Position numbers and translations under genes: made by a program. DNA of 64,000 bases, taken from positions 3,038,001 to 3,102,000 of the forward strand of contig NZ_CP116871.1 in the NCBI RefSeq assembly GCF_031885415.1. The letters run 5' to 3'. Positions 42,854 through 52,288 of this stretch are shown here, piece after piece. Origin of the DNA: Microbacterium forte (GTDB lineage Bacteria > Actinomycetota > Actinomycetes > Actinomycetales > Microbacteriaceae). The notes beneath the pieces are model-generated. The model searched no databases. It saw only the letters and a program-made list of their open reading frames with translations, and was not told the DNA's origin. Position 1 is the stretch's first letter. Each line of letters begins with the position of its first letter.

Positions 42854-43863
42854 GGGTGCCGATCGTGACGGTCGCGACGGTCGTCGGCGCGACGGTCGTG
42901 CTCGCCGGATGCGCGCCCGCGGCGGACGATGGCGGGTCGGTGTGCGAGGCCGCGGGGCCGGCACTCGAGCAGACCTCGACGGAACTCCTGCAGGTCACCG
43001 AGCCGCATGAGCTCACCGGGGGGACACTGCTCGAAGGGCCGACCTTCCACGACGACGGCTCTCTGTTCGTGGTCGACGTGATGGCACCCGCGGGCGAAGC
43101 CAAGGTGCTGCGAATCGATGTCGAGGAGGCCTCGGCGGAGCAGGTCTTCACGGATGAGACGAGCGCATTCACCTCGGCGCAGTTCCATCCGAGCGACGGG
43201 CGTCTGTATCTGACCGACTTCCTCGGAGGCGACGTGCTGAGCATCACGCCCGATGGCGAAGACCCGCAGGCCCACTTCACGGGTGCGGTCGAGGGCGTCG
43301 CGATGCTGCCCGACGACATCGCCTTCGCCCCCGACGGGACGATGTTCGTGACCGACACCCGCGGCATGGACGGGCCCGGGTGGGAGACGCCGGGCAGGGT
43401 GGTCAGGATCGGCGTCGACGGGTCGGCGAGCGTGCTGGCCGACGATCTGCCCTCGCCGAACGGCATCGTGTTCGACGAGGAGGACGCCGGGCTCTGGGTC
43501 GCCCAGTACAACGCGAACCGCATCGACTACTTCGCCCTCGACGAGGAGCGCACGCGTGTCGTCTCGGCGTACCCGGCGATCCATGTCGACGGCGGGATCG
43601 GACGCATCGACTCGACCGCGGTGGATGCCGAAGGGAACATCTACCAGGCGTTCCACGAGAAGGCGGAGATCGTGGTGATCGCCAAGACCGGCGAGCAGAT
43701 CGGGGTGATCCGCGTGCCCGGGGAGGGGCTCGAATCCGCGACGAACATCGCCATCGCGCCGGGGACCACTGACGGCTATCTGGTGGTCAGTGGGCCCGCG
43801 GGCGGGTTCGTGCACACCTTCGAGGCGTACGGCGAGGGCATCAGGCAGTCGAACGGGGGATGA
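42850..43863 (+). CDS. SMP-30/gluconolactonase-like lipoprotein
   Basis: A 337-residue secreted lipoprotein: signal peptide with lipobox VLAGCA (Cys near 21) and a six-bladed propeller of the SMP-30/lactonase type (LLEGPTFHDDGSLFVVDVMA; FHPSDGRLYLTDFLGGDVLS; LPDDIAFAPDGTMFVTDTRG; LPSPNGIVFDEEDAGLWVAQ; PNG-Asn is a metal-site region). Translationally coupled to the Baeyer-Villiger monooxygenase, which makes lactones or esters, so a lactonase role fits. It is odd that the hydrolase is outside the membrane while the oxygenase is inside. Confidence 0.78.
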   Translation: MRVPIVTVATVVGATVVLAGCAPAADDGGSVCEAAGPALEQTSTELLQVTEPHELTGGTLLEGPTFHDDGSLFVVDVMAPAGEAKVLRIDVEEASAEQVFTDETSAFTSAQFHPSDGRLYLTDFLGGDVLSITPDGEDPQAHFTGAVEGVAMLPDDIAFAPDGTMFVTDTRGMDGPGWETPGRVVRIGVDGSASVLADDLPSPNGIVFDEEDAGLWVAQYNANRIDYFALDEERTRVVSAYPAIHVDGGIGRIDSTAVDAEGNIYQAFHEKAEIVVIAKTGEQIGVIRVPGEGLESATNIAIAPGTTDGYLVVSGPAGGFVHTFEAYGEGIRQSNGG

Positions 43864-43868
43864 TGCCC

Positions 43869-43912
43869 GGACGCGACCCGTACCGGCAATCGCTCGGCTG
43901 CGGGTCGCGTCC
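43869..43912. terminator. Bidirectional terminator between lactonase and lacI 2
   Basis: GGACGCGACCCG (43869-43880) pairs with CGGGTCGCGTCC (43901-43912). Confidence 0.8.
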
Positions 43913-43922
43913 TCTCAAGGCG

Positions 43923-44957
43923 TCACCTCGTCGGTGCCGCCGTGGACTCCCGCACGACGAGCTCGAGCGGCAGGACGACCTTCGTCGGTGTCCTGCTCCG
44001 CTCAGGGTCGATGAGTGTCTCCATCGCGCGGGTGCCGATCTCGCGGAGCGGAGAGCGCAGAGTCGTGAGCGCGGGAACGGCCAGCTCGGCGCTGAAGATG
44101 TCGTCGAAGCCGATCACGCTGAAGGCCTCGGGCAGCTGCAGACCGCCGCTGCGCGCGGCCCGAAGGAGTCCGTGCGCGACGAGGTCGTTGTAGGCGAGGA
44201 CGGCGGTGACGCCGCTGGCCCGGACGCGTCGGAGGGACTCAGCGCCGCCCGCGACCGTCGGCTCGTCCACGGTGATCTCCACCACCCCCAGGCCTCGTGC
44301 GGCCGCGAGATCGAGAGTGAGCTCCCATCGTGCCCGGTTGATCCGGGCGCCGCCGAGACCGAGGTACGCGACGGAACGGTGTCCGAGGTCGCGCAGATGG
44401 TCGAGTGCGTCGGTGAGGCCGGACTCGAGGTCTGGGGTGACGCTCGGCAACGACGGTGTGGAGTGATTGGCTCCGACGATCGGCTTGCTCGCAGCCAGCG
44501 CTGCCAGCGAGTCGTCGTCGAGGCGAGAGGCGACGACGAGGAGGCCGTCCACGGACGGCTGCAGCGTCTCGATCGTCTCGAGCTCGATCTCGGCAGCACC
44601 CTCGGTCTCAGAGACGATCAGAGTGAAGCCGCTCCTCCGCGCGACCTGCTCCGCGCCACGGATCAGCTCGAAGTGCACGGGGTTGGTGATGTCGGGGAGG
44701 ACGATCGCATATGTCCCCGAGAGCCCTGTGGGAAGCGCCCGAGCCATGGGGTTCACCCGATAGCCGAGTTCTGCAGCAGCCGCGCGGATCTTCTCCTCGG
44801 TGGCGACGTTCGTGCGACCGGGCTTGTTCAGGGCGCGCGACACGGTCGACGGATTGAGTCCGACCCGCTGGGCGATGTCGTAGATCGTGGGGCGTCGGCC
44901 GATGCGACCGTCGATCGCGGCCGCATCCTGCGAGGCGTTCGGCTCGTCTGTCGACAT
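43923..44957 (-). CDS. LacI-family transcriptional regulator 2, probable master repressor of the island
   Basis: A 344-residue repressor: helix-turn-helix PTIYDIAQRVGLNPSTVSRA (near 25-45), hinge YRVNPMARALPTG, and a sugar-binding domain (IVLPDITNPVHFELIRGAEQ; VIGFDDIFSAELAVPALTTL). ATG at 44957 is preceded by GGGGAAG; an in-frame upstream start would place coding sequence over the operator. It is divergent from beta-glucuronidase 1, with the best palindromic operator copy between them. Five more copies of that site lie before other island operons. Effector is probably glucuronate or a glucuronide (inference). Confidence 0.9.
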   Translation of the reverse strand: MSTDEPNASQDAAAIDGRIGRRPTIYDIAQRVGLNPSTVSRALNKPGRTNVATEEKIRAAAAELGYRVNPMARALPTGLSGTYAIVLPDITNPVHFELIRGAEQVARRSGFTLIVSETEGAAEIELETIETLQPSVDGLLVVASRLDDDSLAALAASKPIVGANHSTPSLPSVTPDLESGLTDALDHLRDLGHRSVAYLGLGGARINRARWELTLDLAAARGLGVVEITVDEPTVAGGAESLRRVRASGVTAVLAYNDLVAHGLLRAARSGGLQLPEAFSVIGFDDIFSAELAVPALTTLRSPLREIGTRAMETLIDPERSRTPTKVVLPLELVVRESTAAPTR

Positions 44958-45035
44958 CGTGCTGTCTTCCCCTCGTCGCGACGGCATCCGGTTCCCCGAT
45001 CGTACGGCAGAAGTCATCCGTCCGATCGAGACGCG

Positions 45036-45057
45036 TTTTGGCAACCGCTTGCCAAAA
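45036..45057. promoter_or_regulatory. LacI-type operator, site 2 (lacI 2 / beta-glucuronidase 1)
   Basis: Arms TTTTGGCAA and TTGCCAAAA around CCGC: a perfect 9-bp inverted repeat and the most symmetric of the six sites. TTGCCA at its right half is followed, after 17 bp, by TTGTCT, a possible -10. Confidence 0.8.
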
Positions 45058-45123
45058 CGGGTCGATCATGGTTGTCTGGTCTGACGATGTCGGGGCGGGG
45101 CGCCCGGAGAGGATTGAGCGACG

Positions 45124-46896
45124 ATGCTTCGACCCCAGTGGTCCCCGACGCGGGAACTGGTCTCCCTCGACGGCCTGTGGAGATTCGCGGCGGATGACGA
45201 CGCGGTGCCCGAGCCGTGGTCGGATCGCCTCCGCACCGAACTCGAGGCGCCGGTCCCGTCGAGCTACGACGACCTGTTCGCCGACCAGGAGATCCGCGAC
45301 CACGTGGGCTGGGTCTGGTATCAGCGCACGGTCCGCGTGCCGCGCGGATGGGACGGCTCCCGGATCCTCGTGCGGGTCGAAGCGGCATCGCACCGAGCCC
45401 GCGTCTATGCCGGACATTCCCTCGTCGCCACCCACGACGGCGGGTTCACTCCGTTCGACGCCGATGTGACCGATCATGCGATCCCCGGCGAGGAGTTCCG
45501 CCTGACGATCGGCGTCGACAACGAGCTGACGAAGGCCACGCTCCCACCCGGCTTCGTGACCGTGGCCGACGACGGCCGCAGACAGCAGCGGTACCTGCAC
45601 GACTTCTACAACTACGGCGGTCTGCCGCGCTCTGTGTGGCTCGCGGCTGTTCCGCCCGTGCGGATCGAGGACATCACGGCGGTCCCCGACGTCGACGGCG
45701 CCGACGGCATCGTCCGCTACGACATCGTCCTGTCGGACCCGTCCGTCGCCGCCGACCTCTCGATCAGAGTGCTCGACGGCGCCGGACGCCAGGTCGCCGA
45801 GGGGCACGGGCGCACCGGGGAGATCCGGATCCCGGACGCGATCCTGTGGCGTCCGGGGGCGGGCCACCTGTACGACCTCGTCGTCGAAGCGACGACCGAG
45901 ACGGGCGTCCGTGACGTGTACACGTTGCCGGTCGGCATCCGCACCGTCGAAGTGAGAGGAGCCGAGTTCCTCATCAACGGCGAGCCCTTCTACTTCCGCG
46001 GATTCGGCAAGCACGAGGACTCCCCGGTTCGAGGCAAAGGTCACGACCCCGCGTACATGGTGCACGACTTCCACCTGATGCGCTGGGCGGGGGCGAACTC
46101 GTTCCGAACCTCCCACTACCCCTATGCGGAGGACGTCCTGGAGTACGCCGATCGGCACGGAATCGTCGTGATCGACGAGACCGCGGCCGTCGGTCTCAAC
46201 CTCGCGATCGGCGCCGGGATGGGCACGGGAGCGACCAGGGCGACGTTCGGACCGGAGGGCTTCGGAGACGAGACGAGAGCCGCTCACGCTCGCGCGATCC
46301 GCGAGCTGATCGCCCGGGACAAGAACCACCCGAGCGTCGTGATGTGGTGCATCGCCAACGAGCCGGCGTCGTTCGAGGAGGGAGCCCGCCCCTACTTCGA
46401 GCCGCTCGTGGCGCTCACCCGGGAGCTCGACCCGCATCGGCCCGTGACCTTCGCCAACCTCATCCAGGCATCGCATGAGACCGATCGCATCGCTGATCTG
46501 TTCGACGTCATCTGCCTCAACCGCTACTACGGCTGGTATGCCGACGGCGGCGACCTGCGCAGCGCCGAACGACACCTCGAGGCCGAACTCCGCGGGTGGG
46601 AGAGCACATACGGCAAACCTCTCGTCATGACCGAGTACGGAGCCGACACGATCGTCGGGACCCACTCGGTCTACGACCAGCCCTGGACCGAGGAGTATCA
46701 GCTCGCCTTCCTCGAGATGTACCACCGGGTCTTCGACAGGATCCCGGCGGTCGTCGGAGAGCAGGTCTGGAACTTCGCCGACTTCCACACGCCAGGCAGC
46801 GCCTTCCGCGTCGACGGCAACAAGAAGGGTGTGTTCACCCGCGATCGACGGCCCAAGGCCGCCGCTCACGCACTTCGTACCCGCTGGCGCGGCTGA
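45124..46896 (+). CDS. uidA: Beta-glucuronidase 1, GH2
   Basis: A 590-residue cytoplasmic enzyme cleaving beta-D-glucuronides. It aligns with E. coli GUS so well that key residues keep the same numbers: acid/base Glu413 (CIANEPAS), nucleophile Glu504 (VMTEYGADT), and the carboxylate-binding N-x-K motif Asn566/Lys568 (GNKKGVFTRDRRPK), which separates glucuronidases from galactosidases. Residues near 160-170 (YLHDFYNYGGLPRSVWL) and 330-345 also match. It starts the beta-glucuronidase-uxaC-uxuB operon under the perfect LacI operator. Confidence 0.94.
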   Translation: MLRPQWSPTRELVSLDGLWRFAADDDAVPEPWSDRLRTELEAPVPSSYDDLFADQEIRDHVGWVWYQRTVRVPRGWDGSRILVRVEAASHRARVYAGHSLVATHDGGFTPFDADVTDHAIPGEEFRLTIGVDNELTKATLPPGFVTVADDGRRQQRYLHDFYNYGGLPRSVWLAAVPPVRIEDITAVPDVDGADGIVRYDIVLSDPSVAADLSIRVLDGAGRQVAEGHGRTGEIRIPDAILWRPGAGHLYDLVVEATTETGVRDVYTLPVGIRTVEVRGAEFLINGEPFYFRGFGKHEDSPVRGKGHDPAYMVHDFHLMRWAGANSFRTSHYPYAEDVLEYADRHGIVVIDETAAVGLNLAIGAGMGTGATRATFGPEGFGDETRAAHARAIRELIARDKNHPSVVMWCIANEPASFEEGARPYFEPLVALTRELDPHRPVTFANLIQASHETDRIADLFDVICLNRYYGWYADGGDLRSAERHLEAELRGWESTYGKPLVMTEYGADTIVGTHSVYDQPWTEEYQLAFLEMYHRVFDRIPAVVGEQVWNFADFHTPGSAFRVDGNKKGVFTRDRRPKAAAHALRTRWRG

Positions 46897-46908
46897 AAAG
46901 GACCTTCC

Positions 46909-48312
46909 ATGTCACACGCATCACTCGTCCGTCGCGACCGCGACCGACTGCTCCCCGCCGATCCGACGACGCGCTCGGTCGCGCGCGCCCTCTACGAGCG
47001 CGTCGCCGATGCCCCGATCATCTCGCCGCACGGTCACGTGCCGGTGGAATGCCTGGTCGAGGATCGCCCGTTCTCCGACCCGGCATCGCTACTGATCACA
47101 CACGACCACTACGTCACCCGGCTGCTCCACGCGTCCGGGGTCGGCCTCGACGAGCTCGGGGTCGGCGGCAGTGCCGCGGACCCGCGCCAGGTGTGGCGGA
47201 GGTTCGCTGAGCGTTGGCCTCTGTTCGCGGGCACGGCGTCGGGGTACTGGATCTCGGAGTCTCTGCAGAATGTGCTCGACGTCACGGTGCCGCTCTCGGC
47301 GGCGACGGCGGATGAGGCGTACGACCGCATCGCGGATCAGCTCGCCACGCCCGAGCTGCGGCCGCGTGCGCTGTTCGAGCGCTTCGGCATCGAGGTGCTG
47401 GCGACGACCGACGATCCTCTGGACGATCTCGCAGGGCACGCGGCGCTCGCCGCGGAGGGCGCGGTCGGCCGGGTTCTGCCGACGTTCCGCCCCGACCGGT
47501 ACCTGGATCCTGATGCGGCAGGGTTCGCGCAGAACGTCGAGCGGCTCGTCGCCGAGACGGGCAGCCCGGGCACGTTCGCCGGGTACCTCGCCGCCCTCGA
47601 GCAGCGGAGGCGGTACTTCATCGAGCACGGGGCCGTGTCCGCAGATCACGGTGTCGAGGTCCCCGACACGCTCGACCTCGCGCCCGAAGAAGGCGAGGGG
47701 CTCTTCGCCCGCGTCGTCTCCGGTGATGCGGATGCCGGGGAGCGTCACTCGTTCCGGGCGCACATGCTGCTGCAGATGGCCCGGATGAGCGTCGACGACG
47801 GACTCGTCATGACGGTGCACGCCGGCGTCGTGCGCAACCACAGCACGCAGACCTTCCGCCGCTTCGGCCCCGACTCCGGGCATGACATCCCGCGGCGCAC
47901 AGACTTCGTCGGCGGTCTGCGGCCGCTTCTCGAGCGCTTCGGCCTCGAGCGCGATCTGCACCTGGTGCTCTTCGCCGTGGATGAGACCGTCTACTCTCGC
48001 GAGATCGCCCCGCTGGCGGGGTTCTACCCGAGCGTCTACATCGGCGCTCCCTGGTGGTTCCTCGATGCCCCGGATGCCATGGCACGGTTCCGCTCGGCGG
48101 TGACCGAGACGGCCGGGTTCTCGCGCGGGTCGGGGTTCATCGACGACACCCGCGCCTTCCTCTCCATACCGGCCCGACACGACACCGCACGCCGTGCGGA
48201 TGCCGCATTCCTCGCCCGGCTGGTCGTCGAGGGGCGTGTGGACGAGGACGCGGCCGGCGCCGTCATCGACGACATCGTCGGGCCCCAGCCGAAGAGGGTG
48301 TTCAAGCTGTGA
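46909..48312 (+). CDS. uxaC: Glucuronate isomerase
   Basis: A 467-residue amidohydrolase-like isomerase converting D-glucuronate to D-fructuronate. The metal motif ISPHGHVP (His41, His43) and the conserved TVHAGVVRNHSTQTFRRFGP and PSVYIGAPWWFLDAPDAM are typical of UxaC. It begins 12 bp after the glucuronidase and overlaps the next gene by GTGA. It takes the sugar released by the glucuronidases. Confidence 0.95.
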   Translation: MSHASLVRRDRDRLLPADPTTRSVARALYERVADAPIISPHGHVPVECLVEDRPFSDPASLLITHDHYVTRLLHASGVGLDELGVGGSAADPRQVWRRFAERWPLFAGTASGYWISESLQNVLDVTVPLSAATADEAYDRIADQLATPELRPRALFERFGIEVLATTDDPLDDLAGHAALAAEGAVGRVLPTFRPDRYLDPDAAGFAQNVERLVAETGSPGTFAGYLAALEQRRRYFIEHGAVSADHGVEVPDTLDLAPEEGEGLFARVVSGDADAGERHSFRAHMLLQMARMSVDDGLVMTVHAGVVRNHSTQTFRRFGPDSGHDIPRRTDFVGGLRPLLERFGLERDLHLVLFAVDETVYSREIAPLAGFYPSVYIGAPWWFLDAPDAMARFRSAVTETAGFSRGSGFIDDTRAFLSIPARHDTARRADAAFLARLVVEGRVDEDAAGAVIDDIVGPQPKRVFKL

Positions 48313-49607
48313 GCGGTGTGATGCTCGGAGTGCGCGAGTCGCCGGCACCACCGGTGCGGATCATCCATATGGGGCTCGGCGCCTTCCACCGCTCGCATCT
48401 GGCCTGGTACACGGCCCATGCCGGTGACTCGGCGCAGTGGGGGATCGCGGCGTACACCGGAAGGAGTGCCGGGCTCGCGGATGATCTCTCCGCCCAGGAC
48501 GGTCTGTACACACTGATCGTGCGTTCGCCGGCAGGCGACGACGCCGAACGAATCGGGAGCATCGTCCGGGCGCATCCGGGCACGGACATCCCGTCATTCG
48601 TGAATGACGTCGCCGCTCCTGCGACCGCCATCGTCAGCCTGACTATCACCGAGGCCGCCTATGCCGATGATCGGACGGCTCTCGATCGAGCCCTGCTGGC
48701 AGGACTCCTCGACGACGACCTCGTCAGCGTGCGTCCTGTCACCGCCGTCGGTCGCCTCGTGCTCGGTCTGGAGGCGCGCAGGCGTTCGTGTTCCGGAGCT
48801 CTCGCTCTCGTCTCCTGTGACAACCTGGCCGACAACGGGGGAGTGCTGCGCGCCGCCGTCAGCTCTCTCGCGAGGGAGGTGCCGGGGCTCGTCGACTGGA
48901 TCGATGCGCACGTGTCGTTCGTGTCGAGTTCGGTGGATCGGATCACCCCTCGACTCTCGGATGAGGAAACGACCGAGCTCTCGCGGCGCTACGGGGATCG
49001 TGCACCGGTGGTCGCAGAGAGCTTCTCCGACTGGGTCATCGCCGGAGAGTTCCCTGCGGGCCGGCCGCAGTGGGAAGTGGCGGGAGCCCGCCTCACCGAC
49101 GACCTTGAACCGTGGGAGGCGCGGAAGCTCTGGCTGCTGAACGGCGCTCATACGCTTCTCGCGTCGCTCGGTCGGCTTCGTGGTCATCACACGGTCTCCG
49201 AGGCGATCGCCGACATGGTGTGCTTGCGCGCCGTCGACGCGTACTGGGATGAAGTCTGCCGGCATCTTCCGGCGGAGCTCGGACTGCAGGAATACCGGTT
49301 GGCGCTGCTCGACCGCTTCCGAAACCCGCGCATCCGGCATCTCCTCGCGCAGATCGGTCTCGATTCCGACACCAAGATGCGTGTGCGCGTCGCGCCGGTC
49401 GCAGAGCTCGAACGCAGGGCGGGGCGCCCCGCCGACGCGTGCGCAGCTGTCGTCGCGGCGTGGCTGGCGATCGGCGGACAGCGAGGGGATCGTTCATCCG
49501 TCGAATGCGCGGTCGCCGAGCTCAGCCCCGTGCTCGGCGACGACGAGGCGTTCGTCGATGAGGTGCTCGCGAGTCGGCGATCGATCGATGATCTCACACT
49601 TCGATAA
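48309..49607 (+). CDS. Mannitol dehydrogenase-family fructuronate reductase (UxuB-like)
   Basis: A 432-residue long-chain polyol dehydrogenase reducing D-fructuronate to D-mannonate with NADH. Features: nucleotide-binding HMGLGAFHRSHLAWY near 18-32, LVSCDNLADNGGVLR near 172, and catalytic EARKLWLLNGAHTLLASLG (Lys-x5-Asn-x2-His). GTG at 48309 overlaps the uxaC stop; ATG at 48321 is an alternative. UxuB versus UxaB (tagaturonate reductase) cannot be told from sequence alone; UxaC and ManD neighbours favour mannonate formation. Confidence 0.87.
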   Translation: MSGVMLGVRESPAPPVRIIHMGLGAFHRSHLAWYTAHAGDSAQWGIAAYTGRSAGLADDLSAQDGLYTLIVRSPAGDDAERIGSIVRAHPGTDIPSFVNDVAAPATAIVSLTITEAAYADDRTALDRALLAGLLDDDLVSVRPVTAVGRLVLGLEARRRSCSGALALVSCDNLADNGGVLRAAVSSLAREVPGLVDWIDAHVSFVSSSVDRITPRLSDEETTELSRRYGDRAPVVAESFSDWVIAGEFPAGRPQWEVAGARLTDDLEPWEARKLWLLNGAHTLLASLGRLRGHHTVSEAIADMVCLRAVDAYWDEVCRHLPAELGLQEYRLALLDRFRNPRIRHLLAQIGLDSDTKMRVRVAPVAELERRAGRPADACAAVVAAWLAIGGQRGDRSSVECAVAELSPVLGDDEAFVDEVLASRRSIDDLTLR

Positions 49608-49613
49608 CGAGTT

Positions 49614-49651
49614 GGCAATCGGTTGTCATTGACTCGAATCCCTGCTTTACT
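49614..49651 (+). promoter_or_regulatory. LacI-type operator, site 3, with promoter of the ABC operon
   Basis: Operator GGCAATCGGTTGTC (49614-49627). Its right half forms the -35 TTGTCA (49623-49628), followed by a 17-bp spacer and TTTACT (49646-49651). The same layout occurs before beta-glucuronidase 2. Confidence 0.75.
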
Positions 49652-49691
49652 GACATCAGACGCCGCCGTCCTCGTCCGCTAGACCCTTAAT

Positions 49692-49705
49692 GACAAGCGG
49701 TTGCG
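49692..49705. promoter_or_regulatory. LacI-type operator, site 4
   Basis: GACAAGCGGTTGCG, 78 bp downstream of site 3 and before the substrate-binding protein gene; two sites could support looping or block the early transcript. Confidence 0.6.
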
Positions 49706-49738
49706 CATCAAGTCGTTTCATCCAAAGGAGTATGAACA

Positions 49739-51292
49739 ATGTGGAACACCCGTAAGCACCGTCGTGGCGTGGTCCTGCCCGCCGCGATGCTCATCACCGC
49801 ACTCGCGGTGTCCGGCTGCGCGGCCGGAAGCGACCCCGAACCCGCAGGCACGTCGGCCACCGTCGTCGAGAAGGATCTCGCCATCGCGGCTGTCTCGGCG
49901 CCGAACTCGCTCGACCCGGCGCAGCTCGTCGATGGGCAGCAGATGTTCGTGTGGTCATCGATCCTCGACACTCTGCTCCGCAAGGATCCGGCCACGGGGG
50001 AGATCATCCCGGGTGCCGCGGAATCGTGGGAGTACAACGAGGACGGCACGCAGCTCACGCTCGTACTTCGTGAGGGAATGAGCTTCAGTTCGGGAGACCC
50101 GGTGAACGCGGACGCCGTCGTGGCGACCATGCTCCGCTCGCGGGAGACCGCCGGCAACGTGCAGAGTCGTCTGGCTTCGGTCACGGATGTCGTCGCCGAG
50201 GACGACCGGACGGTCGTGGTCTCGTTCGACGGCTTCGACCCGCAGTTCCTCGACAACCTCTCCTCCGGCCCGGGGGCGATCGGCGACCCTGCCACGATCG
50301 ACGAGGAGCGCACCGCCACAGATCCCGTCGGCTCGGGGCCGTTCACACTCGACACCGAAAAGACCGTTCCCGGGAGCAGCTACGTGCTGGTGAAGCGAGA
50401 CGACTACTGGGACGCGGAGAACGTCCCGTTCAAGACGCTGACGGTGAAGGTCCTTCAGGATCAGACGGCGTCGTTCAATGCGCTCCAGGCGGGCGAACTC
50501 AACGCGGCGACAGTGCAGACGCAGGTCGTCGGGCAGCTCGACAAGGAGAAGTTCTCGATCAAACAGAACGATGCGGTCGCGACGAGCTTCCTGAACATCC
50601 TGGACAGAGGCGGGGAGAAGTGGCCCGCTCTCGGAGATGAGAAGGTACGCCAGGCGATCAACCTCGCCATCGATCGGGACGCCGTCCTCAAGGGGCTGTA
50701 CAGCGGAGTCGGAATCGCCACGACGCAGCTGGTGAGCCCATTCGGCGCCATCTACGACGAATCGCTCAACGACGAGTACGAGTACGACCCAGAGAAGGGG
50801 CGTGAGCTCGTCGAGGAGGCGGGCTACGCGGGGGAGAGCTTCCAGATCCCCAGCACCTTCCTGTCGACCACTGTGGAACCCGTTCTCACCCAGGCGTTCG
50901 CCGACATCGGCCTGACGCTGGAATGGGTCACGGTTCCTCCGCAGCAGGCGCAGTCGGCGGCTCGCTCCGGCGACTACGGTCTGTACTTCCAGATCCTCGG
51001 GTTCAATGCGGACAGCGCGGACCTGGCGACGACCTTCGCCCTGGACGGAGTCGGCAACCCGCGCGGCTACACCGATGACACCTTGGACCGGCTGTTCTCG
51101 GAGATCGACTCGACGGTCGCCTTCGACGACCGCGTACCGCTGTATCAGGAACTGAACGAGTACGTCGCCGATCAGGCATTCGTCGCGCCGCTGGTCTACG
51201 TCGGCGCTGTGTGGGCTACCGCCGACGGCATCAGCTACGTCGGAGAGGCGAACACCCTCTCCACGATCCGACAGTTCGACGTCACCGAGTGA
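49739..51292 (+). CDS. ABC transporter substrate-binding lipoprotein (SBP family 5)
   Basis: A 517-residue lipoprotein: signal peptide and lipobox AVSGCAAG (Cys near 28), then a family 5 (Opp/Dpp type) binding fold: NSLDPAQLVDGQQMFVWSSI, LVLREGMSFSSGDPVNADAV, PVGSGPFTL, KVRQAINLAIDRDAVLKGLY. Family 5 proteins bind peptides, nickel or oligosaccharides; the glycoside-island position and LacI operators point to a sugar-containing ligand. ATG at 49739 has AAAGGAG upstream. A hairpin after the gene separates it from the permease. Confidence 0.9.
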   Translation: MWNTRKHRRGVVLPAAMLITALAVSGCAAGSDPEPAGTSATVVEKDLAIAAVSAPNSLDPAQLVDGQQMFVWSSILDTLLRKDPATGEIIPGAAESWEYNEDGTQLTLVLREGMSFSSGDPVNADAVVATMLRSRETAGNVQSRLASVTDVVAEDDRTVVVSFDGFDPQFLDNLSSGPGAIGDPATIDEERTATDPVGSGPFTLDTEKTVPGSSYVLVKRDDYWDAENVPFKTLTVKVLQDQTASFNALQAGELNAATVQTQVVGQLDKEKFSIKQNDAVATSFLNILDRGGEKWPALGDEKVRQAINLAIDRDAVLKGLYSGVGIATTQLVSPFGAIYDESLNDEYEYDPEKGRELVEEAGYAGESFQIPSTFLSTTVEPVLTQAFADIGLTLEWVTVPPQQAQSAARSGDYGLYFQILGFNADSADLATTFALDGVGNPRGYTDDTLDRLFSEIDSTVAFDDRVPLYQELNEYVADQAFVAPLVYVGAVWATADGISYVGEANTLSTIRQFDVTE

Positions 51293-51300
51293 GTGAGGGG

Positions 51301-51326
51301 TGGGGATGCGGTCCGCCGCATCCCCA
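51301..51326 (+). terminator. Attenuating hairpin between binding protein and permease
   Basis: TGGGGATGCGG / CCGCATCCCCA, perfect 11-bp stem, loop TCCG, 9 bp after the stop. This position commonly raises binding-protein mRNA over permease mRNA. Confidence 0.7.
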
Positions 51327-51346
51327 CCCGCACCGGGAGTTCTTTG

Positions 51347-52288
51347 ATGCTCAGTTATATCCTTCGCCGTCTCGGTGCCGGGATCGTGCTCGCGATCCTG
51401 GTGACCCTGATCACCTTCCTGCTGCTCAGCACGTCGTTCGATGACGTCGCGCAGTCGATTCTCGGCACCGGTGCGACGCCGGATGTCGTTGCGGGGCTCA
51501 TCGAGCAGAAGGGGTGGGATCGACCTGTCCTCGTCCAGTACTTCGACTGGCTGATCCACGCGGTTCAGGGCGACTTCGGCGTCTCCGTGTACACGTCGCT
51601 GCCAGTCGGACCGACCGTTCTCCAGCGCCTCGCCGTCACGCTCTCGATCATCGTCCCCGCGCTGATCCTGACCGTCATCATCTCGGTGGTGCTCGGCGTC
51701 TGGTCTGCCTCGCGCGGGGGAATCGTCGACCGCATCGCGCAGGGGATCTCTCTCATCGGGTACATCGTCCCCGGCCTCCTGCTGGCGATCGTGCTGGTGG
51801 TGGTGTTCGCAGTGCAGCTCAAATGGCTTCCCGCCACCGGCTTCACACCGTTCGCCGAGGACCCGGCGGCGTGGGTGCGCAGCATCACGATCCCGGTGAT
51901 CGTGCTGACCATCGGCGGCGTCGCCAACATGGCTGCTCAGGTGCGAGGGCGCATGATCGACGAGCTCCGCCGCGACTACATCCGCACCCTGCGGACGCGC
52001 GGCTCATCGACCACCTCGATCGTCATCAAGCACGCGCTGCGCAACGCTGCGAGCCCGGCGCTCACGGTGATGTCGCTGGAGTTCATCCAGATGTTCGGCG
52101 GCGCGCTCATCATCGAGAACGTCTTCGCTCTGCCGGGCTACGGCAGCTTCGCGTTCAACGCCTCTCTTCAGGGCGACATCCCCGTGATCATGGGCATCAC
52201 CGCCTTCGGTGTGCTGCTGGTCACCGTCGTCAACCTCCTCACCGACCTGGCCAACGGCTGGTTGAACCCGAAAGCGAGAGTCCATTGA
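51347..52288 (+). CDS. ABC transporter permease (DppB type)
   Basis: A 313-residue membrane protein: first segment YILRRLGAGIVLAILVTLIT, then a long loop (QKGWDRPVLVQYFDWL) and the permease EAA-type loop DYIRTLRTRGSSTTSIVIKH. ATG at 51347 with GGGAG upstream; TTG just before it is in frame but less likely. The stop overlaps the TTG start of the fused partner. Confidence 0.9.
   Translation: MLSYILRRLGAGIVLAILVTLITFLLLSTSFDDVAQSILGTGATPDVVAGLIEQKGWDRPVLVQYFDWLIHAVQGDFGVSVYTSLPVGPTVLQRLAVTLSIIVPALILTVIISVVLGVWSASRGGIVDRIAQGISLIGYIVPGLLLAIVLVVVFAVQLKWLPATGFTPFAEDPAAWVRSITIPVIVLTIGGVANMAAQVRGRMIDELRRDYIRTLRTRGSSTTSIVIKHALRNAASPALTVMSLEFIQMFGGALIIENVFALPGYGSFAFNASLQGDIPVIMGITAFGVLLVTVVNLLTDLANGWLNPKARVH

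Noticed and set aside
44608..46869. 753-residue open frame on the minus strand
   Set aside because: Opposite glucuronidase 1 and out of frame with lacI 2; it would also span the operator.
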